The position numbers and the translations under genes were made by a program. Below are positions 52,061 through 64,000 of a DNA stretch of 64,000 nt, piece by piece (the first letter of the stretch is position 1; every line of letters begins with the position of its first letter). Source of the DNA: Glycine soja (Eukaryota > Streptophyta > Magnoliopsida > Fabales > Fabaceae); the NCBI RefSeq assembly GCF_004193775.1, contig NC_041019.1, forward strand, positions 1,123,501 through 1,187,500, written 5' to 3'. Under the pieces are notes generated by a model. That model was not told the origin of the DNA. It did not search any database and worked only from the letters and a program-made list of their open reading frames with translations.

Positions 52061-52527
52061 ATGGCTTCATTCAATTCAATTCAGAACTCCACCACCCCAA
52101 TCTTGCTTATTACTATTCTCATTACATTTCTACTCCACCATCTTCTGTGCCCAGTTTCTTGTTTCAACCAGCCACAACATGCAATTCCTCCACCGGTAGG
52201 CTTTAATTAAAGCCATAATTTTGTTGTTGTTGTTGTGTGTGTGTTGTTTGAAAATGACTAAGTTGGGTATTATGTTATGTGAAGGACCCTTTATGTGAGG
52301 AGAAAAACAGATTAGGTTCAATGCCTCCTACTTGCCACAACAAGTGCAACCGGTGTCATCCATGCATGGCAGTGCAAGTTCCAGCCTCGCCTAGCCATGA
52401 ACGAGTTCACCCAGGTCTTGCCCCAACTGCTGCAATGGAAGTTTTCTTTCTCCAAGGTAACAGGTACTCCAATTACAAGCCATTGAGTTGGAAATGCCAT
52501 TGTGGTGACCACTTTTTCAACCCTTAG
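52061..52527 (+). CDS. EPIDERMAL PATTERNING FACTOR-like (EPFL) secreted peptide precursor
   Basis: Two exons, 52061-52195 and 52285-52527, encode a 125-residue precursor (an in-frame ATG at 52055 would add two). Residues ~12-33 (PILLITILITFLLHHLLC) form a classical signal peptide. The C-terminal domain has the EPF/EPFL pattern: Cys62, Cys66, Cys69 and Cys72 (PPTCHNKCNRCHPC), a variable loop, then YSNYKPLSWKCHC with Cys116 and Cys118, giving three disulfides; Cys49 is extra. Such peptides are processed, secreted and bind ERECTA-family receptor kinases with or without TMM, controlling stomatal spacing, growth or leaf/inflorescence shape. The conserved YSNYKP.WKCHC end resembles the EPFL1-EPFL6 side more than stomatal EPF1/2, by memory. 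The other frame at 52015-52206 lacks a signal peptide and a splice-compatible donor. Confidence 0.92.
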
Positions 52528-55500
52528 AAATTGTAACATTCTCTTGGAGATTATGAATCCCCTCACCTTGAGTTGTAAAATGGAAATTGCCCCTCTTCTT
52601 TTCCTTTTTTTTGGTTTAAATTATGGGAATAACTTAGATATTGTTTTTTAGATGTTGTTTGTACTATTCTCTAATTAGAATTAGATAAAGTAATATTATT
52701 TTATAATAAATATTACGATTATCAAAGAAGTAAAACTTTAATTCTGATTAAAGAATAGAAAGGAAAAAAAATAATCTAAGTTTTACCCTTAAATTATTTC
52801 GGATGTTGTTCTTTAAGGGTCAATGGGATTGCTTGGGTTGCACCAGATGAGTCATTTTCGTCAGCATTGATTGTGTGGATTGGAGTTTGATACACTTGTA
52901 CAGAATTTGTTAAGGACCTGAAATCTCACTTTATGTTTGTGTCTAAATTTTGTGAAAGTTTTCTTTCTCTCTTCTGTGATAATTTTCATACTTAATGCTC
53001 CTTCTGGTCAATAGAGGCTAAAGCTAACTTTGGTGTCCAGGACCAACGGCCAGATTGATTGATGAAAAGTAGGTTAATTTGTGCAAGTATTATAAGAATA
53101 TCCTACGTCAATTTTTTTATATTGTGACAATTCAATGTTGTTCATCGGAAATGTTTCCCTTATTCCATTTTATTTTCCTGATAACTCTTTTTCTTGTAGG
53201 TCCGTAGTTAAATTGTTTCGTAATGACCCTAAGCTTATCTTTCGGGTCCGCGTTAAAGAATTATCAAGGCCCACCAGTACCTATAGCTGCAAAAAACTTT
53301 CACCCAACAATAATTGATTTTCAATTCTGACTGACAAGAGTACTGCTGGGCCACTAGGCCCATCTTTAGTAAACATTGTATTTAATTTTTTTTAAGGTTT
53401 TAATAAAATAAGTAAAAAGAAAATAAAAGGGTACATCCTTTTTCTAACAGTCACGTTAAAGTCTCCATGAATTCGAGTTAGATAATTGATACACCCACCC
53501 ATTTTAAGAAAGCAAAAAAATTCCAATACCTTTTCTTCTTCGAAAGATCTTAAAATTTATTTGAAAAGATCAACTTCTTTGTCATTTTGGACTGAGTATA
53601 ATAAATTAATCTATAAATGTGAATATTATAGTTTTTTTTTCAAACAAAGAACTATTCATATTTAGTTAAACAAAATTAATGTATACATTGTTCCAAATAT
53701 ATCATCATGACAACATATAAATATCGTATAAATTATAAATTCGAATAAGTTAACATGTAATAAATGTTACGAGTAAAAAAATATTCAATTTAGACTTACT
53801 TAATCAACCTTCATTATTATTACTACTCATTATCATAATGTTTTTTATTTAATTAATATATTTATATTAAAACTCAGTTGTTATTGAACTGTATACCCAT
53901 TAAGATTGATGTAATAACATGGGTTGAGTAGTACAATGAGGTCTTAAACTTAATCATCATTGTCATCCTTATTTTTTTAAAAATATTATTATATAAAATA
54001 TAAATGGTCACTTTATGAGTTTAGTAGTTTTTTTTACTTAATATAATATTGGTATGAAATATTTATTACTAAAAATAATGATTAATTTTTGTCGAGAATC
54101 ATAAGTACATATAATATGAGTATTTATCTCCTCCCATGATTTGTTTCACACGTCAGTTTTAAAACTTTAAATCACTTGACACATAAAATCTCTATCACTT
54201 TGATCAATTAATGTTAGTATGAGTTTAGCAAGTTTGTCCTTTGAGAAAAATATCTTAAAAGTCCAAAACAAACAAATAAACTTGGGAATTTAAAAGAAAA
54301 AAAAACACAAGGTTTATAACACAACATTGCTAACGTTTATTTGTATTTATAGAAATTTGAAATGTGTTGGAACAAAAGTTCAATGGGAATAAAAGTATAA
54401 TTTTCCTTTGTATGAAAATAGCATATAATTATGTTTTCTTAATATGTTACAAGTATCATTTGGTTGGAGGTAATATTTTTCGAGTAAAATCACTATAGAT
54501 ACATTTCAAAGAATAATTGTGGAAGACTTGAAACAAATATATTTTTAACTTCAATCTGCATAGATCAAAACTACATTTTTTGTTACATGACATTTATGTA
54601 AAGAATCCATCAGTTTTGTTAATCACTAATATTCACCAAGGAAATAACTGACAATTTTTAGTGAAATTTTTTCTTTCAACTACCTTTTTCTATCTATAAA
54701 ACTCAATTGCTTAGGAGATCGAGCCCATGTAGACCTAGTTTACATAACATTTAAAAATTATTTTTGAACACAATTTTATTTTTTATTAAAAAATAAAATT
54801 GTGTTATGGAAGTACTTTCTAAAATATTATTTTGTGTACCAAAAAGTACTTCTCAAAAATGTTAAACAAATTCCAAAAAGTTAAAGCAGAACACTAGAAT
54901 CATTAAAAACCCATACAAAGGAAAAAAATTGTAAAATAGTAAAGCAATTGAAGTGGATAAAATGTTTAATTGATATCATTCCTTTAATTTGGACAACTTT
55001 ACAAAGGGCTTCGCTACAACTTGGACAAATATAAGATCTAGCCACAAGTTGTTACATATATAAAATGAGAGACATTAACAATGTTGCGTGAGTGGACAAA
55101 AATAAAAACAAGGAAGAAAAGTAATTAAGAGTGTAAACATACTACATTGAAGTTTAGAGAATGAAAAAATCCTAATGCTAGAGCAAGAGATCAAAGGGTA
55201 ATAAAGGAAGTGAAAGAAATGAGAGAGTTTGATGAAACAGAGGGAAATGTGTTGTTACTATGAAATAGGGTGTGCGAGGGAGAGAAGAAGGTCTGGAAAG
55301 GAAATGTTGTTTAACTAATTTTATTTTTTAAAAAAAAAATAGGGAAGGAGAACATACTTAGCCAAAAAGGGTGTGGTATAGCAAATACAAGAAAACCTGT
55401 TGGGAATGGGCTGGCCCAATGGACTTAACTCAATTGATAGCTGAGTCGGTTTTGTTCCCTCCATTCCTTTTCCTTTTTATTGTGGGGGAAAAGCAAACCC

Positions 55501-55570
55501 CTACTCTCTTCGCTTTCTCTGGCGGCATCTCTGCTGCAACTGTAACACTAACACTTCAACAGAACAGAAC
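52528..55570. other. AT-rich intergenic spacer
   Basis: 3' flank of the EPFL gene, then AT-rich DNA without a gene. A short inverted repeat AAAATAAAATTGTGTT/AACACAATTTTATTTT lies at 54767-54806. From about 55380 a GC-richer promoter/leader for UTP20 begins. Confidence 0.6.
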
Positions 55571-58500
55571 ATGGCGACGGCTTCACAAGCTCGAGCTGTT
55601 AAGTCTCTCAACAAGTCCCCTGGAGGACGCCGTTTTGTCGTAAGCTTTCTTCTCTCTCTCTCTCTGTTTTTCTGTTGTTTCTGCTAAAACCCTAAACCCC
55701 GCCTTTGTTACAAATTAGTACTTTATTTTCGAATTGATAAAAGCCTTCTCTGAAGCTTTTCATTGCGAAGTAGCTACCAGTTATCGTTGAAATTTTGTTA
55801 TCTGTATGCTCTTTTGTATTATTTGCGTGACATTTTCTTCTTCTAATTTTAAAAATCATTGAATGTACAGTTTAAGTCATTCTCGGATAGAGTAGATGAG
55901 ATTGATATCAATGTATATCGAAGTCTTGATAAGGTCAAAGCCGAGCCATCCGAGGGTTCTTCTTTTTTCAGAGACTGCCTTATAGAATGGAGGGTATGTT
56001 TTAATATACAATTCAATTCCTCTCTTTTTTGTTTTACTTGTTTATTTGCTTTGCTGCATTCTTTGATTGATTGTATTTGCATTTGAGGAACATGTTGTGA
56101 TAGCCGATGTCTTTAAGCAATGACAGGTGAGAAGGAGTTGCATACTAATCCAAATTCATTAATTGTGTAAAGAAAAAAAATTGCAGACTTTTATTACTAG
56201 CATGATCCTCTACTTCATCTCAGTCAGTCAATCTTTGTATAAATTATGTGCTTTAATTGTCAAATACAGGAGTTGAACACTGCTGAGGATTTCATTTCAT
56301 TATATGAAGAAATTATGCCTTATACACAAACATTGCCCCTGGTGCTGTTGCACAAGGAATCTTTAATATCAAAGCTTCTTTCTAGGTTGCACATAAAAGC
56401 AAGGCTATCCCTTGAACCAATTCTCAGGTATGCTAGTCTTTTTCCATGGATTACTTCATTTTGCTTGATACGGAATTGTAGTGTGTTACACGATGAAGTG
56501 GTAACAATAAATCATATTACTTTGTTTTGAAAAACTTGGACATGGTATGTTTTAATGTGATTGGAGCAAGTATTTTGCATTCATGGTAGTAACAACAATT
56601 TTGGTGCATTCCTGACTTTCCTATCAGGTCTAGTTATTATCTTCAGCTTTATGTACACATTGATTGATTGATTTGGGATTCTTTTTGAGTGGTTGAATTC
56701 AGTTGTGAAAATTTATCGAAATTTATTAGTATTTGAATCTAGCTGTATAAGTATGCTGTTCTAATTACTATACGCACGTGTAAATATTAAATACTATTAT
56801 ATTTTCTGATTTATACCAGTGTTATTATATTTGTACTGAATGTTAACAACCAGGTAACCTTGGACTTGGTTAATTAATGGCTAGTTGGTTGTTATTTTCA
56901 GTGTTTTTTGTTTTCCTGTTGCTCTACAGCTGTTGCCAATAAATCTCAAGGCTTTGTTTTACAGGTTAATTGCAGCTTTATCTAGGGATCTCCTAGAGGA
57001 ATTTGTTCCGTAAGTTGCTTATCACTTTGACAATTTTGGCTCTTTTGAGTTTCCCCTTCATTTCAATTGTCAAATCTTGCATAGCTCTTGCACATTTATA
57101 TTTTTAACGAGAATGCTCACATGGTTTTCTTATTCATTATGGATATTGGCTTTTCTAGTCTATTGCCAAGAATTGTTGATTCTTTAGTCTCTCTTCTTGA
57201 GAGTGGTGGTGATAGGGAGCCAGATATCATTGAGCAGGTATATTCTATCATTTTGGAAAATGTTCTTATGAGTCTATCTTGTTCATTTCTTCTTTGGTAG
57301 TTTCCTTAGTTAAGCGTGAATTTTTGAAATGTTTGTTTTTATGCAGATATTCATGTCATGGTCATACATTATGATGTATCTGCAAAAATATCTTGTACGC
57401 AATCCATCAGAGGTGCTCAAGTGAGTAGTTGAGTTTGAACTTTTGTAGTTTTTTGTTTTTTCATTACCATATGAACTTAACTATGCTGCAAGCCCTGAAA
57501 TACTCTGGGATGTGTATGCCGTTACCTGCACCATTTTGTTAAATCCCAAGGATTAATTTAATTTGCATCAGATTAAATATGGACTAGAACTGACTACTTA
57601 CACTTTATCTCATTTGATCAATGAATTATTTGAGAGTAGTCTTCCCTTTCCTTGATTGGGCATTGTAATTTATTATTGTAATAGAATTTATACTTTTCTA
57701 ACTGAGCAATTTTGTGATAAAGCAGAAAGCTAGTTGAGGCAAAAATCTTAGAAACTGTATTTTAAATTCTTAATATAGTTCAAAGGGATATGGTTTGCAA
57801 ACATGGAAGGGCCCCTAATTTAAGTCTACAGACTACAACAACCTTAAAATGGTAGCATGATCTGAAAATTGAATGAGAAACAAAATAGATGGGGGCTAGT
57901 ATTGATTATAATATGATGCTGGCCTTCAAAACTAGAAGTATAAGATCAGTAAGTGTTATTAAAAAAATTGAAATGCTGTTTCTGTCCCAGTGGAGTGTTT
58001 TGGCTATAGGAGATGCAAGAGGTGTAGGAGAGCTTGAAAAAGGAGCTAAAGCATTAAACTCACATTAAACCTCTGTTCACTTTTGTAGGCAATAGCAATA
58101 GATCCCCATGCACGAAAGCAACACAAACTTAATGGAATGACATACTGTGGTTGTGTTATTCCTTAGTTTTTTGGGTCATATAGCTTTAACAGACTCAATT
58201 ATTCTTCATGCCCATTGGCTGGAAGTGTGTATAAATGAGAAAGACAACCATTTTACAAAAGTCTTGAAGTAATGCCTTGCTGCATTACTTGCATTGTTGG
58301 GACAATTTCCTATCACTTTTTTTTTTCTCAGCAAAAAATATATGATATATTTATAGACTAGTACACTGAAAGTACATAGGAATAGATGTGAATCCTACTT
58401 TTTTATTTTGCAACTTGCTGCACCTCGCAATACCTGATCATATTATCTTTAAGGGTACTAAGGTAATGTTGCTAGCATCTAAGAATGAGAAAAGGGACGT

Positions 58501-61500
58501 TCCACCAAGGGTTGTTAAACACTTTACATGGAACTTGCAAAAAATTATCCCAACCAAGTTAGCTAGGCTTGAAGGACAACTGATTGATTACATTGTTTAT
58601 TTTATTCTACAACCAGGCACTGAATTAAAATCTGATTTTTCTAATTTTGGAGTTGTTTTTCTTGATATTGATTCCTCAAGGGTCACGTCAAAATTGAGGT
58701 ATTATCCAAAAGAATATGTCCAACAATTCATGGCAGAAGCAATGTCATTTGTTTTGAGGAATGCCCCAGATGAGCAGCTCAAAAGAGGTAGTCATGTTAT
58801 TGATTATTTTGTTGTGGCTCCCCCCTCCCTTCTGTCTTGTTTTCTATATTTTTAAACAATTCCCCTGATTTTCTAGGGCTTGTTAAATAAAATGGTTCCT
58901 GGTTTAATCTTTCTGTAATTATGCTTCTATTGATTTGTTTGGATGGTTGCCAAACTTCTATTATTATTGTTTAATGGAACAGGAATCCGAAGAGTAATTG
59001 ATGATGCAGTGAAGAAGCCATCTCTGTGTAGAGAGTCAGGTGTTGAAGCATTGGTTTTTAATATTATGAAAGGTCACTCATCCAGGTTCCATTCAAAAGC
59101 AGAGCGAGTGTTACAGTTGTTGACTAGTGAAGCAATTTATCCTATTGGTGATAAAGCTGACCAAGGTAATCTTGTTCTCCAGTTAAAAGAATTGTATTTT
59201 GATTCTTCTGATTTCACAAATCATTTGTGTAATTGTTGCTCAATCAAGCTGCTAGGCTACATCATATCAATAACATACTATGATCATCAGTATATGATTG
59301 ATCTTTTTGTTAATCGGAGAATATACATTTTTCATTGGTTAAATCCCCCTGCAAACCAGACAAGGATTTAAGGAATGCAAGCAACCTCAATTTTGAATTT
59401 ACTTTGTCCCTTTTAACATAATATCTTCCAAATCTCCCTCCCATGGTAGTTTTTATGAATATTTGGAATTGGTGAGATATGAAATTTGCTTTCATTAGAT
59501 AGTTATTTTGTTATTACACGGAATGTGGTGAACATTTTGAAGGTTTATTCATAGCACTTGATGAATACTAGAAAAACCATGTGTAAGCATCAGACAGACA
59601 CCATTTGATGATCTAGCCTCCAAGCAGGCTATTTTCTTTAGAATAGAAAGAAACTCGCGCATTCTCAACTTTGTAAAGTTAACCAGTAATTGATTGGTCC
59701 GTGCAATTTTCTTTTTCTCATGTCTCCTGTCCTCACCTGGTGCGATCAAGCTTTTTGTTGTTATGTATCTCTTGTAAATTTCTCTTTAATTTTTATTAAA
59801 ACTTATGGGATTCTTGTGACAGGTTATTGTCTCTCTTTAGGAAACTGATGTTTTTTTTACTGTGGTCTAGTGCCAATTTGGCTATCTGTAGATATAATTT
59901 TGTTGATTTGTAATGCATTTTATCACATTGTTTCTTATTTCTACCTGCCTCTATTTCAGATTCAATGATCATTCTGAAAATTGTTAAATCTGTCTTCAAG
60001 AAACTATGCGAGAAGATGGAGTCTAAGGAGTTGGATTTGGTATGGAATTGCATATATAAGGAAGTAAATGAATGTCTTAATACTGGAAATAGCAGGCACC
60101 TACGACATATTTTATCAGTGCTTGTCTCGGCTATAAAGGTGCAAAATGGGCAAAAGGTGTCTGGTAAGTTGAAATACTTTATGTTACAGAACTTTTCCTT
60201 TTGATCTGTTCAGCTAAGTTGAGCTAATTGACAAGGATAATAAACTATGGTAGTTTTATAGTAAACTCATCATAAGCATATATTGGTATTTGATAAATGG
60301 ATTGAATTTTAAGTTTGTTTAGGGAATCCGCCATAATGTTATCTTTTCCTTTTATTATTTAAATTTTTGTTACACTTGGAAGTAGTATGAGAGTAATCGC
60401 CATGGAAAGGTATGGTTAAGCCATTCCCAAATGTGAGGCTTTTAGGACCCGAACCTTTGTCCTCCATTAGGAGCGCAGTTTGCTTATCAGTGTCCAACCC
60501 CTTGTGGTTTATTAGTAAAATTTCAAGTCCTGGTTTTGTTAATATATGCTTATAGGTATAGCTTCTGTTTGGTATTTTTTTGCTTCTCTTCATCACTTAT
60601 TAAGTGTACATATATTAATGGGTAATAAATAAGAGTCAGTGAATGGGTTGAGTTTAGGTACGATTGCTATCAGTTGGCTTGAGATTATCTCATTTTCATT
60701 TCGTCAAAGTGTGCATCGTGTTAATAGCATTTTTTTTTTCCGTTCAAATGTAATGTTTTTGACATAGGGATAGTGTGCATTTTCTTTTCTTTAGGAAGTT
60801 GCTAGAGTGGTCTATGTGGTTTTGCATTGATTTTAATTGCATTTTTGGCAGATTATAAGCCTATGCTGGAACTAGTTCTGCTGCTAGTGCAGACATTTAT
60901 CAAACCTTGTGGAGTTATTGATTCACAGGAAGATATATATTTAGTTGTTGATAAGATTTTGAAATTAATGTTGGCCATTCTCAAAGGGCTCTGTAATTGC
61001 AATACCTCAATGATATCAGAGTGTGCTTTCAAGTGGGCTCCGATTTTTGAATCACCTCCAATTTTTAAATCAGCAAGCTCTAGGTAATGAACAGAACAGT
61101 GATATTATGATATTGGAATTCCCTTTAACTTGTTTCTATACCCTCTTGACATGTTTGAGCTTGGATTCCAGTTTGCTGCGTTTCATTAGAGAACTGCTAC
61201 AGGAGAATCTTTGTTTACTTCATTTCAGAAGAAATGTTATAAGGTAACCTCATAATTGAGTGTGTGCATGATCAAATTGTTGTTTAATATTATACATATA
61301 TAAATATTTGACTTCTATGACTTGTTTTTAGTGCAATGAATGATTTGATGGAGATTTCAGAGGAAGAGGTCATACATTTGTTACGATCTTTCTGTGAGAA
61401 AATGCAATTGGATAAACAGAACTCAGATTTTGTAGATGGAACAAGTGAAGAAGCACCACTGACTAGAATTTGCAGTCGTTTACAAGAGATAATATGTTGT

Positions 61501-63904
61501 TGGAAGGGAAAAATAAATGATATTGCACATGCTGATGTATTATGTCAAATTGATGAAGGAGTGTTGGCACTGCTGTGGGGAGCTGTTAGTTGCTATGCTC
61601 ATATGTGTATTGTTGGTGCCAATCCGTCCTTGATGGTGGAGCTTGTGGATGCTGTAGATAATTTTCTGACTGTGAAATCTGGTATTGTATTACCTTCATT
61701 CCTGTATTCTTTCAGATATGATTTTCTGATGAGAAATCTTGTAGAACCTTGTGTCTAGGCTATATTAAAGCTGGTATTCTGTATTCCATTGTGTTTTGAC
61801 TAGGTCGTGCTTGCTATCATAATATTGAACTGGATTGGACCATATTAAGAAAATATCTGGTTATGAGTTTACACTTGGATTATTGTATTTGTTGATCTTA
61901 CAATTATTTTTTTCTATTTTGCTGCATGTGTTTTGCTGTTGAATTCTGTAGGTAATAAAAATAGAAAATACAATTTCTTATATTATTTTGTTTTTCTCTC
62001 TGTTTTTATCTGCAGACTGTATTGGAGATATGTCTAAAAAGGCCTGGGAAAGCATTATAGGGGCTGCATTAAGTTCTTTCAACAGATTGTACAGCAACAG
62101 TAACCATGGAGCTGATGAAACTGGAAAGTTTTTAAGTCTTGCAAAACGATATAAATCATCTCCACAAGTGTTGTTTGCTGTTGCTGGTTATTTGGAATTC
62201 AAGCATGGGTAGGTGAACATATGTTTATGTTAATTGCTTCCAGACATTTCTTCTTGTTTTCCAACCAAATTAATCCCTTAAATTAAAGTGTTAGTCAATT
62301 TGGTACTTGAAATTATAAAAATGTCATTTATTTCCTAAAATTACCACAAGTCATTTTAGTGTATATATATATATATATATTTGTAATTTGAGGACTAAAA
62401 ATGACCATCATTGTTTGGTAGTGCTAGGGACTAAAATGTACACCGTTCAATAATTTTAGGGTACTAAAATGACATTTTTGTAATATTAGGGACTAAATTG
62501 ACCACTTTACATAATTTCAAGAAATAATTTTGTGTATTTGTCTCTACCAATTCTATAGTAGTCCCATTTTGTCAATAGGTGTATTAGTAGTTATAGCTCT
62601 GTACTTGTGTAACCCTCTCACTTGCATATCACAGTTCTTTGTTGGAAGACGCTGTGTATAGAATTTATCATCCAGAGCTTGAAGAAAAGACTGCAGATGC
62701 AGTGGCAACATTTTCTGATAATTTACATCATTCAGACAAGGAGATTCGCATTTCAACTCTTAAAATACTTTGTCACTATAAACCTTTGGGTTGGGAAAAT
62801 TCTTCAGTGGATCAGCCAGTTGCTAAGAAAAGGAAAACTGAAGTTTCTCCAACTCTAAATGTCGAATGCACAGAAAATAATGTATGTATCTTACTATCTT
62901 TTATATTCTGTTCCGCTTTTTTAACTTAAGCTTCAGTATGTCAGTGTGCTTTTTGGTGAAATGACAGGCTCTGCTGTTGCTCCTTTCTATTGAAACAACT
63001 CCTATTTCAATTTCTTCAAGCAGAAGCATTCAGCTATTCATTTCCAAAATACAGATGGAACTATCTGCTGGAAGGATTCCTAATGTTTATGTGCCTCTTG
63101 TTTTGAACGGATTGTTTGGCATCTTGAATAATCGATTTAGCTACTTATGGAATCCCGTATTAGAATGTATTGCTGTCTTGATTAGCCTACATTTTTTACG
63201 TGTATGGGATAGCCTTGTTGCTTATCTAGAAAGGTGCCAAACAATTTTTGATACCCCTTCTAACTTGCACGGGAGTGTCAATGGTGCATTGTTTGATCAG
63301 CCAGCTGGTACGTTTGAATTTTATTTACACCATCCATAATGTTCCTCAGTTCTTCCCCATTTTGCGTACAGGATGTCATAGGCGTGAGACTTGGACACTA
63401 TTTTATATGTAATTGGTTAATTGTTGGTGAATTGGACGTGAGTTCAATATATTCTGTGAAATTATAATTAATTAGTTTGCATTTAGCTTAGTTGGTAATA
63501 ACCCAAATAAAAAGTTGATGTGTTAGATTTTGTAATTTTTTTCTTCAAAAACTTCAAATTCCTAACTTTTATTTTTTACAATATATAGAAAAATAACAAA
63601 AATTTAATTATTACTATTTTGGTGGGTGTTATGTAAGGAAAAGTTGCCATTTAAGTTCTCGACTTTTGAGATTATATTCATGATCTGCCATCCTGCAGGC
63701 CTGGTAATCAAGTTGATTTTGTTTCTCAGGTTTAGTTGATTGTTTCAAATTGTTTGTCTATCATGCATCTGATAGCACACCATCTGTAACAATATTAGCA
63801 TTATTGCTGCAAGCTTTGCAAAAAATTCCAACTGTTATTGAACCTCGCTCTCGGCAATTCATTCCTTTATTTTTGAAGTTTTTGGGATATCCTGATCTTG
63901 TAAG
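55571..63904 (+). CDS. UTP20: UTP20, small-subunit processome component (5' part, cut by window end)
   Basis: Sixteen exons seen: 55571-55639, 55871-55993, 56270-56427, 56965-57009, 57159-57237, 57347-57420, 58681-58787, 58983-59165, 59960-60163, 60852-61083, 61172-61243, 61332-61681, 62016-62208, 62635-62881, 62968-63307 and 63730-63904. Phases close and give 883 residues plus two bases; the full protein should be about 2,500 residues, so two thirds lies beyond 64000. Recognition rests on AEPSEGSSFFRDCLIEWREL, the block ARLSLEPILRLIAALSRDLL joined across two exons, IFMSWSYIMMYLQKYLVRNP and KLRYYPKEYVQQFMAEAMSF, all as in plant UTP20/DRIM. UTP20 is a nucleolar HEAT-repeat protein bound to U3 snoRNP and needed for 18S rRNA processing. 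The repeats show as recurring helical pairs with no other domain. A (CT)n run follows the first donor (55650-55665). The intron 57421-58680 holds an unexplained ORF. Confidence 0.95.
62293..62502. mobile_element. MITE-like inverted-repeat element in a UTP20 intron
   Basis: The left arm (62293-62345) and the reverse complement of the right arm (62455-62502) align over ~50 bases: GTCAATTT.GT.C.T.AAATTA.AAAAATGTCATTT. The ~210 bp element has a short AT microsatellite in its centre (62361-62380) and no coding capacity. The superfamily is not assigned. Confidence 0.65.
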
Positions 63905-64000
63905 GTAAATATTTACTGTATTTTGTCTCTTTCATGAAGCATGACATTGAACTATATGAACATCTTAAGCTTGACTTAAATTACCATGTTTGACAATTTT

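Noticed and set aside
52015..52206. 63-residue ORF over EPFL exon 1
   Set aside because: Wrong frame: no signal peptide, and it does not splice in phase to the cysteine domain.
58451..58680. Alternative UTP20 exon
   Set aside because: Joining exon 6 (ending in phase 2) to the acceptor after 58453 gives an immediate stop; family sequence goes straight from EVLK to VTSKLRYYPKEYV.

Overview
This is a 64 kb piece of a plant nuclear chromosome. The genes are split by many GT-AG introns, the spacers are very AT-rich, and the products are plant families: a RABA-type Rab, an EPF-like secreted peptide, plant-type H3.3, a WEB-type coiled-coil protein and a LanC-like protein. Transposon debris and microsatellites are plant-like too. 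A legume, most likely soybean or a close relative, is my inference from general likeness; nothing in the sequence proves the species. There are no operons, prokaryotic signals or CRISPR arrays.

Layout. (1) 192-608 (-): small Cys-motif protein resembling the N-terminus of OCTOPUS/DUF740 proteins. (2) 609-3643: AT-rich spacer with a TA microsatellite and a ~53 bp tandem array rich in W-box cores. (3) 3644-12914 (-): 14-exon LMBR1-like membrane protein (LMBD2 type), with a solo LTR flanked by a perfect 5 bp duplication in one intron. (4) 17538-20580 (+): two tandem histone H3.3 genes encoding identical proteins, duplicated with promoter, leader intron and 3'UTR. (5) 24357-26785 (+): WEB-like coiled-coil protein. 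(6) about 27496-27745: decayed LINE RNase H tail. (7) 29633-33962 (+): LanC-like protein of GCL1 type that lacks all three zinc ligands. (8) 35290-38595 (+): tRNA m5C methyltransferase (TRM4/NSUN2) pseudogene with the catalytic core deleted and an intronic SINE. (9) 40050-42937 (-): RABA4-type Rab GTPase. (10) 44658-49129 (+): 13-exon plant protein of unknown function with a 13-nt micro-exon. (11) 52061-52527 (+): two-exon EPFL signalling-peptide precursor whose first exon is only seen by following the signal-peptide frame. (12) 55571 to the window end (+): the first 16 exons of UTP20, cut by the window edge.

The genes are independent housekeeping, trafficking and signalling loci. They share no evident pathway, apart from UTP20 and the dead TRM4 copy both belonging to RNA biogenesis. 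Exon borders were set by hand from splice sites, reading-frame phase and remembered family sequences; phases close exactly for all multi-exon genes given. I did not find a convincing novel multi-gene system. The points most worth checking are the zinc-ligand-less LanC-like protein, the tandem H3.3 pair, the in-frame ORF inside a UTP20 intron, the TRM4 internal-deletion pseudogene and the solo LTR.
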